Assembly: GCA_965153355.1 (NCBI GenBank)
Contig: OZ231126.1
Location: 12,896,001 to 12,960,000, forward strand
Length of the DNA: 64,000 nucleotides
Reading direction: 5' to 3'
From: Flaccisagitta enflata
Taxonomy: Eukaryota > Chaetognatha > Sagittoidea > Aphragmophora
The translations under genes and the position numbers were made by a program. How positions within the stretch are numbered: the first letter of the stretch is position 1; every line of letters starts with the position of its first letter. The notes under the pieces are model-generated. The model worked only from the letters and a program-made list of their open reading frames with translations. It did not search any database and was not told where the DNA came from. Positions 52,815-64,000 of the stretch are shown here, piece by piece.

Positions 52815-53384
52815 TTGCGTCTTTTATTGGATAAACCTTCTTCTTTTTCACAAATTGTTTATGAACTTGAGATTAAGTTCCTCCCGTGATTGTTATTGCC
52901 GAGTTGTTGTTATTCTTTCGTTTGTTTGTGTGTTTGTTTGTTTTTTTGTTTGCGTTTTGGACGTCTCTTTTCCAAGATTCCATAAAATATGACTTGACGA
53001 GACTTAGATCCAATTTGTATCTATTTTCGTTTTCATGTCGTTTTCGTTTGGATACTTTTACAATGAGTTGTAACACATTCCTTTGGATGTCATAGTACCA
53101 ATCCAATCCAACATGGCTGAGAAGAAAAGAAAAATAAGAAAATGAGAAATTAGAAGAAATGGCAATTGTTTTTTGGGCAATTTCATCATTTGAATTAAAT
53201 TTTTTTTGTAGTAAGATAATCAGACAAGCCAAGTTGATACATGGGAAAAAGACAATGGTGAGACCAGAAAATTAAGAGAACTGGGGAAGACATAGATCGA
53301 ATGTTGAAGCAAAAATGAGAGGTTGGGTGAAGCAAGATGAGACAGTTTGAAAAGAATAAGCGACGTGATAAGGTAAAGTATGGA
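52815..53384. other. Upstream of the Irx start codon
   Basis: AT-rich sequence that may hold the 5'UTR. No promoter element could be assigned. Confidence 0.4.
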
Positions 53385-53655
53385 CGTAAAGAAATACAAT
53401 GTGATGCGATAAGGTATTTTGATATGGTATGGCAAAGATAAGTTGAAGAGAGAGCTTTTAAGTTGTGACTCGATGAGGCAATTCTTAAAGGAATGGCGGA
53501 GTAATTTGGTAAGGCAATGTGATAAGGCGAGGCAGTGTGTCTTGGAACGGCAATGTGTATACGTGTAAGAGTATGGCAATGTGGTCCGAGGAGGCGTTAA
53601 GAGACGGTTAGGTAATGTGATCAGGAGCAGCAATGTGATATGGAGCGGCAATCTG
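53385..53655. repeat. Degenerate GGCAATGTGATAAGG minisatellite
   Basis: Irregular units with GGCAATGTGAT-like cores. Confidence 0.5.
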
Positions 53656-53657
53656 GT

Positions 53658-53830
53658 AATGAAACAAGGCCGGATACACGGCAATCCAGTCGCGGACGGT
53701 TGGGCAGGAGCAGTAGTGCAAAAACCGCTCGTAATTCAAAAATGTGACCGACCAACGGACCGACGGACCGACGGACCGACGGACCGACCGACGGACCAAG
53801 GTGTAGAGTCGCGTGTCCGCGACTAAAAAT
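53658..53830 (+). mobile_element. Helentron-like element
   Basis: AACAAGGCCGGATACACGGC, AGTCGCGGACGGTTGGGCAG, a long (GACGGACC)n tract, AGTCGCGTGTCCGCGACT-AAAAA. Confidence 0.68.
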
Positions 53831-54538
53831 TAGAAGTGCGGTTAACCAGACAAGCAGAGAGGTAATTTGGTAAGAAAAGGAATGTCGGACAGGCAGAGAG
53901 GCGCAAATGGAAACGCCAAATTGAAAAAAAAATGGAACTGAATGCGTGAGAGTCTTTGACCGAAGACAGAGTGAGAGAGACTATGTTGCACGAGCGGAAC
54001 ACAACAGACTAAGAACACGTCCAAGTTGACGCCGTCGTCGTCATCTTCGTCGTCATCGTCGTCGTCGTCGTCGTCATCATCGCCATTATCTCCAACGTTG
54101 AATATTGTCACTTTAAATTTTTCTCACAAAAATTATGAAACGTTTATAAGGTTAAACGGTGAAATCGGTGTGGAAGGCATGACCCATCATGAATAAAAAC
54201 TATCACGACCGTGTAACATTTTTACAGCGCAAATTATTTTTCAACATCTGAAAATTGAATTGTTTTATTGTGACTATTTTTTTTTTGAAAATTTAACACC
54301 GATCATGTAGAAGCCAAGAAGAGTCAAGAGAAGTAGAAGAGACGTGGCATTGAAATCCGTCTTACTGTTGAATGATGACTTTTTAAAAACGCGTTGCAGA
54401 AATGATGCTCATCGACATCAACATTGCACATTGCACATTGACGTTGCAACGTCTATTGCCTTCTCTCTTCCTTTTTTGGGTGATCGATAAGACAAGAAAA
54501 AATAGGGTGGTTGTCTTCTTTATCTCTTTTTTTCTCTT

Positions 54539-54614
<76 letters not shown>

Positions 54615-54638
54615 CTCCCGTCATCGGACCTTGAGAGT

Positions 54639-54673
<35 letters not shown>

Positions 54674-55202
54674 TATCGTTTTCCCTATCATGTCTCTTCC
54701 TCCTTATCCTCCTCCGCTTTCAGTAGGAAATCCACTGTGTCCTCCTCCTCCTCCTGCTCACCTTCCTCTTCTTCTTCTTACAATGTATCTTTACGCCTTT
54801 CATTGATCATTGACGTACTTTGCGAGTCGCCTGTCTTCAGTAACGATATCGATGACGATATCGATGACGAAGACGTTAACGATGACGATATCGATGAAGA
54901 AATCATTAACGATGACGATAACGGTGACGGAACCGTTAACGATGACAATATCGATGACAAAGTCAGTAACGATGACGATATATATCGTTGACGAAAAAAA
55001 AAAAATTTAAAGATAGTTACGTTGTTCAGATATATACTTTTTTCCCATTGCTTAAGATATAGATAGATGGTCTCACCTCATGGTCCCTGCTAAAATGAAT
55101 GTCTTTATTTCTCCTTAACCCCCACCCCCCCCCTCTCTCTCTCTCTCTTGATTCCTCGTCCTCTTCTTCCTTTCATCAATTCCACCATTTCTCATCCACA
55201 CA

Positions 55203-55294
<92 letters not shown>

Positions 55295-55780
55295 CTTGAC
55301 TCTGTTATTTTAACGGGTTGGACGAGATAACAATAGCTTTCAACGGGAGGAGGAAGAGGAAGAGGAGCAAATTTCTCTCGGGAGTCTAAAAGGTCTTTTC
55401 TTCACGGCGAGGAGGACTCAAACGTTGCTTGAGATATGATGGGAAGAAGAAGAGGCGAAAGAGAGACAGAGACAGAGACAGAGACATGATGGGAAGAAGA
55501 CCAAGAGACAAAGACAGAGACAGAGACAGAGAGACGTAACCAGATATGTTTACAAAAGAAACTGATCTTCTCATCTTTTCTCAACTATTTCCTTTTTTTG
55601 CTCTCTTTATCTTTGTTTCTCTCTTTTACCCTCCTCTTTTTTGAGAGTTCGTGCCACACATTGAGCCACAATTGCCAAAACTTGCCTCCTTGGCAATATC
55701 TGTACCATAGCACCTTCAGTTAAGAGAGCACGACCATCTATACAGATGTTTGAGTTTCAAAAAAACTTTTACAGATGTTT
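53831..55780. other. Upstream flank, no recognised gene
   Basis: (GTC)n at 54030-54095, (CT)n at 54540-54611, a GATGACGATATC array at 54840-54982, (GA)n at 55206-55291. Confidence 0.6.
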
Positions 55781-55781
55781 A

Positions 55782-55890
55782 ACAAGGCCGGATACACGGC
55801 AAAACAGTCGCGGAGGGTTGGGCAGGGGCCGTAATGCAAGAACCGCTCGAAATCCAAAAATATTTGGGACGTACCCACCAACCGACCGAC
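55782..55890 (+). mobile_element. Helentron-like element, 3' truncated
   Basis: AACAAGGCCGGATACACGGC, AGTCGCGGAGGGTTGGGCAG, then ACCAACCGACCGACACAG; no terminal hairpin. Confidence 0.55.
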
Positions 55891-56071
55891 ACAGCAACTG
55901 AAAACCTAATCATATTTAACAAAACCTATGCTTCTTCACTGTTAATTGAGCAGACAAAAATCTAAACCTTGATAGCCACCCCAACTATAACAAGGACTTC
56001 GTCATTAACTACTGGTGTTTGCAGTTTTCTGTGGCAACTTATGACAGACATGATACCATCTTGCTAATAAC

Positions 56072-56570
56072 CCTGGGCAAAAAAAAAAATCGCACATTGC
56101 TTATTTCTACCCTAAGTCGGTGTGGCTTTTGAGAAAGTACATAAAATCTATGACCATTTTAAAGAGCTTCAAAAAATCTTTCATTTGAGTCGTTGAAGGA
56201 AATTCTAACTTGATAAGTCTAGAAGCTATATTAATTTGAAAACAAAGTATCAAATTAAGATCTGACAGATATGACATTTTTTACTTACTTGAATTCATGG
56301 ACTAAATATGTTCGTTTGATTACCATTTCTAAATGGATTGACTTGAAAAGGTCTGCTTGGCGCCATTTTGTAGATAATAAGTTATATTTTCATTTTCTCA
56401 TAAATTTCTTAATAATTCTTAATAATTGAGTGACAACTTTCTACTTGGTCTAGGTTTGAAGAACTTTTGAATATCTTTCATACGGTCACTGATTTTTTGT
56501 ATTTTTATTGAAATCAAGCCGGTCAAAAGCATCCAAAAGTGCCATGTGCGGTTTTTTTTTTTGCCCATGG
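56072..56570. mobile_element. MITE with A-rich inverted ends
   Basis: CCTGGGCAAAAAAAAAAA with TCGCACAT at the left; ATGTGCGG, a T run and GCCCATGG at the right. Confidence 0.55.
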
Positions 56571-56708
56571 TTAGATGTATCACCCTCTGAAAAAATGCCT
56601 CAACGTTGGAAAAATGTTGCTCTTAAATGAATAAAGCTGTTGTCATCATATAAGTCTCATTCTTATTATTTGTTAAGATACGTTAAAATGAGACCAATCT
56701 AGAAATTG

Positions 56709-57286
56709 TACAGTAGATGTCGTCTAGACTTGGAAATATGGGGGAAGTTATTACAGGAAGACAAATAAAGTTAAGAAAGTGATATTTGGAATATAAACTA
56801 ATAAAAGGATGCTTTATTGCCTATGGGTGTTGGTTGCCATGGAAACACATTTCCATGTATTTACGCTAAAGTATCAATTTTTTGAGAAATTTTTTGAGGG
56901 AACATTGTTTAAAATAAAATTTGCTACAATTTTCCCACAGTATGTTCTGTAAGAATATCGCTGGTTTGGCGGTTGCTAGGGAGTATCACAGGGCTGTCAC
57001 ACATAATTACGCTCCCTAGCAACGGCTAAACGAGCAATATTCTTACAGAACATACTGTGGGAAAGTTATGGCAAATTTTATTTTAAACAATGTTCCCTAA
57101 AAAAATTTCTCAAAATATTGATACTATAGCGTGAATACATGAAAATGTGTTTCCATAGCAACCAACGCCCATGGGCAACAGAGCATCCTTTTATTAGCCT
57201 ATATTCCAAATATCAGTCTCTCAAATAAATTTGTCTTCCTGTTATAACTTCCCCCATATTTCTAAGTCTAGACGACATCTACTGTA
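56709..57286. mobile_element. Palindromic TA-flanked MITE, Tc1/mariner-like ends
   Basis: TA-CAGTAGATGTCGTCTAGAC to GTCTAGACGACATCTACTG-TA. The arms of about 280 bp are inverted along nearly the whole length. Confidence 0.78.
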
Positions 57287-57890
57287 GTTTTTTTTTTTGT
57301 TTAGGAGCAACTTTCTTCCAAAGTTGATGCTTCTTTTCAGATGATGATATACTTATTAGCACAATAGTATATTTTCAACACAAGTGTTTAATCTATTCAG
57401 TTGCGGTGGATATGATCGGTTTTGCTGCATTGGTCTGAAACTTTTTAGGTTGCTGCATCAGTTGCACAATGTACACGTAACAAGTCGTCGCTTTCACCGA
57501 ATCCCAAAAGGGAGAGATACTGTCTCTGACCAAAAAAGAAAAAAAAAGAATCATAAACTGCTCTTTTTTGGAAACATAACATTGCCGTCGCATTGCAAAC
57601 GGCGAGCGTTATCATTTTGTATGGTGACATTTTGTAAGAAATCTAGTGCTAAATGTGGTTAGGAAAGAAAGGCAAAAATTGTCTTAAAGCTACACGCGCA
57701 AATGTTTGACCTCAAACGCCGAAACCCTTTCATTAACTTATTTAAGTCGGCTTAATGATCTTTCTCTCAAAATATGAAAGCATAAATCCATCCATCCATA
57801 CTTCTGTGCATGACCCAATCCATAATTCCATGTATTCATCAATATATGCAATTGGTGCTTACTTTCCATTCATCGATCGGCAAACAAAAC
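57287..57890. other. No recognised gene
   Basis: A 92-residue frame (57384-57662) has no family features I recognise. Confidence 0.5.
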
Positions 57891-57892
57891 TA

Positions 57893-58545
57893 TCCCTCCA
57901 TCCATCCATCAATCCATCCATCCATCCATCCATCCATCCATACATTCATCCATCCATCCATTCATCCATCCATCCATCCATCCATCCATCCATCCATCCA
58001 TCCATCCATCCATCCATCCATCCATCCATCCAACCATCCCATCCATCCATCCATCAATCCATCCATCCATCCAACCATCCCATCCATCCATCCATCCATC
58101 CATCCATCCATCCATCCATCCATCCATCCATCCATCCATCCATCCATCCATCCATCCATCCATCCATCCATCCATCCATCCATCCATCCATCCATCCATC
58201 CATCCATCCATCCATCCATCCATCCATCCATCCATCCATCCATCCAACCATCCATCCATCCATCCATCCATCCATCCATCCATCCATCCATCCATCCATC
58301 CATCCATCCATCCATCCATCCATCCATCCAACCATCCATCCATCCATCCATCCATCCATCCATCCATCCATCCATCCCTCCATCCATCCATCCATCCATC
58401 CATCCATCCATCCATCCATCCAACCATCCCTCCATCCATCCATCCATCCATCCATCCATCCATTCATCCAACCATCCCTCCATTCATCCATCCATCCATC
58501 CATCCATCCATCCATCCATCCATTCATTCATCCATCCGTCCATTC
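57893..58545. repeat. (CCAT)n tetranucleotide array
   Basis: About 640 bp with rare CCAA and CATT variants. The tetramer reads Ile-His-Pro-Ser in three frames. Confidence 0.97.
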
Positions 58546-58834
58546 GTTGTAGCAATTATTCCCTGTTAAGTTGCGGACTCAAAACTCTATAATAGGCTCT
58601 GTCCGTCTGTACGTTCATCCGTCCATTCACCCGTTTGTCTAAGGGTCGCGATTGAGCTGAAAGTGTGAGAACCCGCATCTAAGAGTTACCTATATAGTAG
58701 TATATACTTGGTTTTTGTAAGTGCTTGTGAAGGCGGGGGCATTATACGCTCCAGCCCCCCCCCCCCGTCCGCAACGATATTGTAACCCCGAGTTACTTGT
58801 TTACATAAACAAGATTTCCTCTCCAAATTCATTC

Positions 58835-59260
58835 GGCCATTTTTTGATGACGTGCATTTGATAGGACATCCCAGACCGGCTGGTTCTGAAGGCTACTACT
58901 AAAATCTATCAAAAGTGGTGTTCTTTCGGGACCATCGACATCCTCTTGGACCAAAATGATTGTTGTTTTGTGATTTTTTTGAAAAATGTGCAACGGGTGC
59001 CCTCTAATAGATTGCTTGTTAAGGAGGCAAAAAACGCAAAAATTGCAAAAAACGCCGATTTTAGCTTTTTTCAACTTATGTTAATTTCAATTACCTCAGT
59101 CCTACAGCAGTTATCCTGGCTGGTACAGTTCCTCTAATTTAAAAACTTGCAAGGACAACAAGAATTTTAGTTCTGTGCCTTAGGTACACTTGATTACATC
59201 ACTATTGGCGCAGAAAAAAACGTGAAAAAATTGAAAATAGCAAAAATTGAAAAAATAAGC
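58835..59260 (-). repeat. Arm of a dispersed inverted repeat, with a conserved short frame
   Basis: Inverse match to 61930-62320, about 75% identical by eye. The minus-strand frame contains SIRGHPLHIFQKNHK. Confidence 0.65.
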
Positions 59261-59334
59261 GTATATCATTTTTTCTTGACTATTTCTATTGTCCTATCTT
59301 CACTCCATGCATTTGACTATTGTGTGAGCTGCAG

Positions 59335-60110
59335 CGGCACTATGACCTTAATAGTCACAAAAGCACCACAAAGTCAGCGGTACCCAATTTCCCCGAGTTG
59401 GTTTATATGAGGATGTAATGGTGCGGGGGCAGCGGCTCCGGAGGGGCAGATGAACTATGATTCCACACAGAGCTATTTTCTGAGCTAGGGTCTGCTAGTG
59501 TTAATCTTGGGTTTCAAAGGCCTGATTTGAAGTTTGGGAGGCCTGAATTAAGGTCTGGGAGGTCTGAGTTGAGTCTGAGAAACCTGAATGAGGGTCTGGA
59601 AGACCTAAGTTGGGTCTGAGAGGCCTGAATTTTGATCTGGGAGGCTTGACTTGGGGTCTGAGAGGCTTGATTTTGGGTCTGAGAGGCCTGATTTGTGGTC
59701 TTTGAGGCCTGAGTTGGGGCTTGAGAGACTTGATCTGGAATCTGAAAGGCCTGATTTGGGGTCTGAGAGACTTGATTTGGGGTCTAAGAGGCTTGATTTG
59801 GGGTCCATGAGGGCCAATTTGGGGGCTGAGAGGCCTGATTTCGGGCCTGAGAGACCTGATTTGTGGTCTGAGAGGCCTGATATGGGGTCTGAGAGGCCTG
59901 ATTACGAGTCTGAGAGGCCCGATTACGAGTCTTAGAGGCCTGATTTGGAGTCCGAGAGACCTGATCTGATCTAGTCTTGGGTCCAAGAGGGCCAATTTGG
60001 GGTCTGAGAGGCCTGATTGGGGGGGGGACATACAACGGAGAAAATCGCGGTACGGAATCATAGGTTATCTGCCCGTCTGGGGCCCCTGCCCAAAAAAGGA
60101 TGAACAAGTA
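59335..60110. mobile_element. Foldback/minisatellite element
   Basis: AATAGTCACAAAAGC, GCGGTACCCAAT, GGCAGCGGCTCCGGAGGGGC; core of about 28 units of GAGGCCTGATTTGGGGTCTGA; end ATAGGTTATCTGCCCGTCTG. Confidence 0.75.
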
Positions 60111-60214
60111 ACAAGGGGTTACAATGCTGTAGCAGATGAGTGGGCAGGGGTGTTCAACCTCCCTTTTCACCCCATGTCACCCCTTCTATAGACATACATA
60201 GCAAGTCCTCCAAG

Positions 60215-60725
60215 GATATCATATGGTCAGTGGCACCCAATGCCCTGCTCTATTGCAGTTTTAAGGTAATGGGGTGAGAGCAGAGCAGCAGCCCCAAAGA
60301 ACCGATGTCCTGCAGAATTTCCATACTTTAAGGGAAGAGGTAACAGAAGACCTGAGCAACTCTAAGAGGTCTGATATCAGTCTGAAAGAGACTGATTTTA
60401 GGCCTGTGAGGGCTGATATTCAACCTGAGAGAGCTGATTTCAGGTCTGAAAAGGTTGCTTTCAGATCTGCTAGGGCTGATTTCAGACTTAAGTGTGCTAA
60501 TTTCAGGTTTTGGAGGGCTGGTTTCAGGCCTGAGGGAGCTGATTCTAGGCTCCATTTGGTAGATATATGGTCTTTATAGGCTGGATTGGGGCTTCTGGCC
60601 TGGGGGGATGAATGGATGGATGGATGTACGGACTAACAGATGGATAAACAGACATATAGAAATTCATCTCTGTGTTCCATAGGACATTGGCCCTTTGGGG
60701 CTGCTGCCCCAAAAGCATCTAAAAC
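60215..60725. mobile_element. Foldback/minisatellite element
   Basis: ATATGGTCAGTGGCACCCAA, GCAGCCCCAAAGAACCGATG, core units GCTGATTTCAGGCCTGA, right arm GTGTTCCATAGGACATTGGC and CCCTTTGGGGCTGCTGCC. Confidence 0.75.
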
Positions 60726-60746
60726 GCTTGATTTTTTATTTTTTTT

Positions 60747-61735
60747 TGGCAGCGGCCAATGATCTATGATTTCTTACAGGGAAATTTTTTCTGTTTCTCC
60801 ATCTCCGTCCCCCCAAAGCCTTAAAAAACCGCTGCTCGGGCATGAAATTGGCCCTCCCAAGCCCTCTCACACCTGAGAGGCTTAACATAAGCTTTCTCAG
60901 GCCTCAAATTGACCCTCCCAAGCCTTAAACTATCACTCTTAGGCCTCAAATTGACCCTCCCAGGCCTCTAATTAGCCGTCCTAAGTCTTTCAGGCTCTTT
61001 CAGGCCCTAAATTGACCCGCCTGAGTCTCAAATTTTACCCTCTCAGGCTTCAACTCAGCCATCCTGGGCCTCAAATAAGCCCTTTTAGGCCTCAAATTGA
61101 CCCTCCCAAGCCTCACATTAGCCCTCCCATGACTTGAATTGAGCATACCAGGTCTCAAATATGCTATCCCATGCCGCATATCAGCCCTTTTCAAGCATTA
61201 AATTAACCCTCCTATCATCCTGTGCCTCCTAGCCCTTCTCAGGCCAGCCTCCACATGCATCAACCCATCCTCCTCAGTTCTCAAATCAGCCCCCTAGAAC
61301 ATGGAATCAAGGGTCATCATCCACCAGGTAATCTGTAATGTAAAACAATGAGATTAAACCCCGAGGTTGCTTGGAATTGCTTGGGTTCTGCTCGGGGTTG
61401 CTCGGAGTTGCTCGGGGTCGCTTGGGGTTGATGTCATCATTTGTCATTGTTTCTAACAATGCAACCCCAAGCAACCCCGAGCAACCCCAAGCAAACCCCA
61501 AGCAACCCCGAGCAAACCCCAAGCATGGGTTGCTTGGGGTTTACTTGGGGTTTTCTTGGGGTTAAACCCCGAGCAACCCAGAGCAACCCCTGGGGTTTAA
61601 TCTCACCCCAGATTACAGGGTGTCATCCCCTAAAAGGCCACTGCCCCATTAACCTGAGATAATATTTAGAATAAATAGGGCATCAGGTACCCCTGACCAT
61701 ATGATGCTTGAGCGACTTATTGGACATGTGCTCAA
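60747..61735. mobile_element. Foldback/minisatellite element with inner G-rich palindrome
   Basis: Left GGCAGCGGCCAATGATCTAT, core AGGCCTCAAATTGACCCTCC units (60830-61300), a GCTTGGGGTT array (61360-61600), right end CAGGTACCCCTGACCATATG. Confidence 0.65.
61360..61610. repeat. GCTTGGGGTT/AACCCCAAGC inverted minisatellite
   Basis: G-rich units to 61430, C-rich units 61455-61525, then G-rich and C-rich again. Confidence 0.8.
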
Positions 61736-61929
61736 AGACTCTTTGACCCATGGACAGACAACGCGACTAGAAATGGCTAAATGGCCCAAAAAGGGCATAA
61801 TTCTAATATCTGGTTGACTCCACAAGTTCATTAAGATTGTAAGGCCTCTGCAGCTCACATAATGGTCAAGTAAATGGGGTGAGTGAGGATAGGATGATTG
61901 ATATGGTTAAGTAGTAATGAATCATTTTC

Positions 61930-62320
61930 GCAATTTTCATCATTTTCCTTTTTTTAACGGGACCAATAGTGATGAAATCAAGTGCACTTGATGCACAGAA
62001 CTGAAATTCTTGTTTTTCTTGAATGTTCATCTGTTAAAGAAGCTGTGCTTGCTAGCATAACTGCCATAGGATTGAGGTAATTGAGATAAAGATATATTGA
62101 AAATAGTTAATTTTGGTGTTTTTTGCGATTTTTGCAATGTTTGGCTCCGCAACAAGCGATCTATTAAAGGGCACCCGTTGCACATTTTTCAAAGAAAGCA
62201 TAAAATTACAACTATTTTTGTCCTAGAGGATGTCAATGGTCAGTTTGAGAAACCACTTTTATACTTTCATGATACTGCATCCTGTCTGGGATGTCCTACA
62301 TTTGAAGGTTTCCGTTTAGC
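61930..62320 (+). repeat. Second arm of the inverted repeat, with the conserved short frame
   Basis: Plus-strand frame contains SIKGHPLHIFQRKHK, matching 58835-59260 inverted. Confidence 0.65.
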
Positions 62321-62424
62321 GAGACCTGTCACGTCAAACAACGACGTCAGCCTCGATATTCAAGTCTCGATGTTTAAGTCTCAATGTTCTTGAAATATAT
62401 CGACAAATAGAAGAAGATGAAGAA

Positions 62425-62938
62425 TAGTCGCAAAAGCGTTATATGGGCGGCGGTATACGATACGGTCGATGCCCCTAAGTTAGTATATGTCTGAAGCAGG
62501 TAGTAAGAGGGGCATCGGCCCAAAAGAGGACGATGCTCTATGTTTAGGCTCATAGAAAATCATATGGAATTTTAGGGCCTTTGAGGTTGAGATAATAGTC
62601 TCAACTTCGGCTTTAAGCCTTGACTCTGGAATTTGGTTCTTGAAACTGAAATATGCTCCTTGAGGCGGGAATATAGGGCTTGAAACTATTTTTTGGCTAT
62701 CAAGGCTAGAATTTGCATTTGGTCATTGAGGCTGGAATATGGGCTCTAAGGCTGAGATTGAACTTGGAATCTGGGATTGAACCTCAAAGTTGAGATAGGG
62801 GGTCAACCCTGGGATTGGACCATGATGCAATTATTTCAGTTAAGGGAGGGGGGGGGGGGGATGGATATGGAGGAAATATTTCCCCATATGTGAAAGCATA
62901 GGTGATCGGTCACTTTGAGGCCGCCACCCAAAAACCAG
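62425..62938. mobile_element. Foldback/minisatellite element
   Basis: AATAGTCGCAAAAGCGTTAT, GGCATCGGCCCAAAAGAGGA, diverged GAGGCTGGAATATGGG core, right arm GTGAAAGCATAGGTGATCGG. Confidence 0.7.
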
Positions 62939-62939
62939 A

Positions 62940-63606
<667 letters not shown>

Positions 63607-63769
63607 CAAGGACAGACATAGAGAGTATGAAACGGCAAAAAAAGAGGAGATCTTACATGATAGACTGATGACAGACAAGCAGATATTTTCGCTTTGCTTT
63701 TATCCATGAGGGGGAACGTGGCAGAGTGGGATGGGAGGAAGGTTGTATTTGAGGTAATGAAAAAAAACG

Positions 63770-64000
63770 CGAATATCATTAGATGGTCTACGGTACCCCA
63801 TAACCCGTGGTAAGGTTTATGACTATATCATGAAGGGGCAACAGCTATTACGGGACCAACGATGTTTTTCAGTTTGGATTTTGACTCTGAGGCAGGAATT
63901 TTACCATGAGGTGGAGATTCTTGCCTAGAGACTAGGATTTTAGCATGGAGACTGGAATCTGTGCTTGGAGACTAGGACTTAAGGTTGTAACCTTGGGCTT
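63770..64000 (+). mobile_element. Foldback/minisatellite element, runs off the window
   Basis: TTAGATGGTCTACGGTACCC, GGGCAACAGCTATTACGG, then GAGGCAGGAATTTTACCATG and GAGACTAGGATT units. Confidence 0.55.

Noticed and set aside
57755-58592. 260-residue Ile-His-Pro-Ser frame.
   Set aside because: Translation of the (CCAT)n array; open in three frames on both strands.
59501-60061. 186-residue repeat protein-like frame (LRPQIRPLRP units).
   Set aside because: It is the ~20-bp minisatellite core of a foldback element read in frame.
60328-60579. Frames with RADFR/PEISSLRP units.
   Set aside because: Same cause: foldback minisatellite core.

Overview
This window is eukaryotic, from an invertebrate animal genome with an extreme load of simple-sequence repeats. 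The one gene I can establish is an Iroquois-class (TALE) homeobox gene on the minus strand. I rebuilt it exon by exon from splice sites and reading frame: start codon at 52814, eight coding exons, stop at 31136, 873 residues. The N-terminal MAAYPQFGY motif, the divided TALE homeodomain, the Asp-rich segment after it and an Iro box (KPRIWSLAATATA) all fit the family. The phylum is not determined; the N-terminus resembles protostome Iroquois proteins, and no close species match is claimed.

Layout from high to low coordinates, in gene order: first exon 52740-52814, with five tandem copies of its splice donor region just downstream (52540-52742). Exons 2 and 3 (49835-50051, 48987-49171) are separated by a 663-bp intron that is open in frame and made mostly of (CAA)n. 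Exon 4 is 45303-45397. A 9.8-kb intron full of repeats follows. Exon 5 (35393-35502) holds the first half of the homeobox, exon 6 (33955-34069) the second half, exon 7 (33098-33228) the acidic region and exon 8 (31136-32829) the long Ser/Gln/Ala-rich C-terminus.

A second, nearly identical set of exons 6-8 lies about 31 kb further downstream (3072-3186, 2125-2255, 167-1854). Its splice sites and frames are intact, but I find no second copy of exons 1-5. The gene could therefore use two alternative 3' ends, or the second set is a partial duplicate that is not used.

The 27 kb between the two exon sets, the introns and the upstream flank hold dispersed repeats: (a) a foldback family with a stable CCCC-TTCG-GGGG hairpin in each arm and a 20-bp GAGGCTGGGATTTGAGCCT-type minisatellite in the centre; (b) a Helentron-like family with subterminal inverted repeats, an internal (GACC)n tract and a terminal hairpin; (c) several TA-flanked palindromic MITEs; (d) a 4.3-kb palindrome made of a ~350-bp satellite; (e) a ~2-kb segmental duplication with different insertions in each copy. 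Dozens of (GA)n, (GT)n, (GAAA)n, (GACA)n, (ATC)n, (CATT)n and (CCAT)n tracts fill much of the remainder. Most long open frames in the window are frames of these tracts and are not genes. All coordinates of dispersed repeats are by eye and approximate at the ends.
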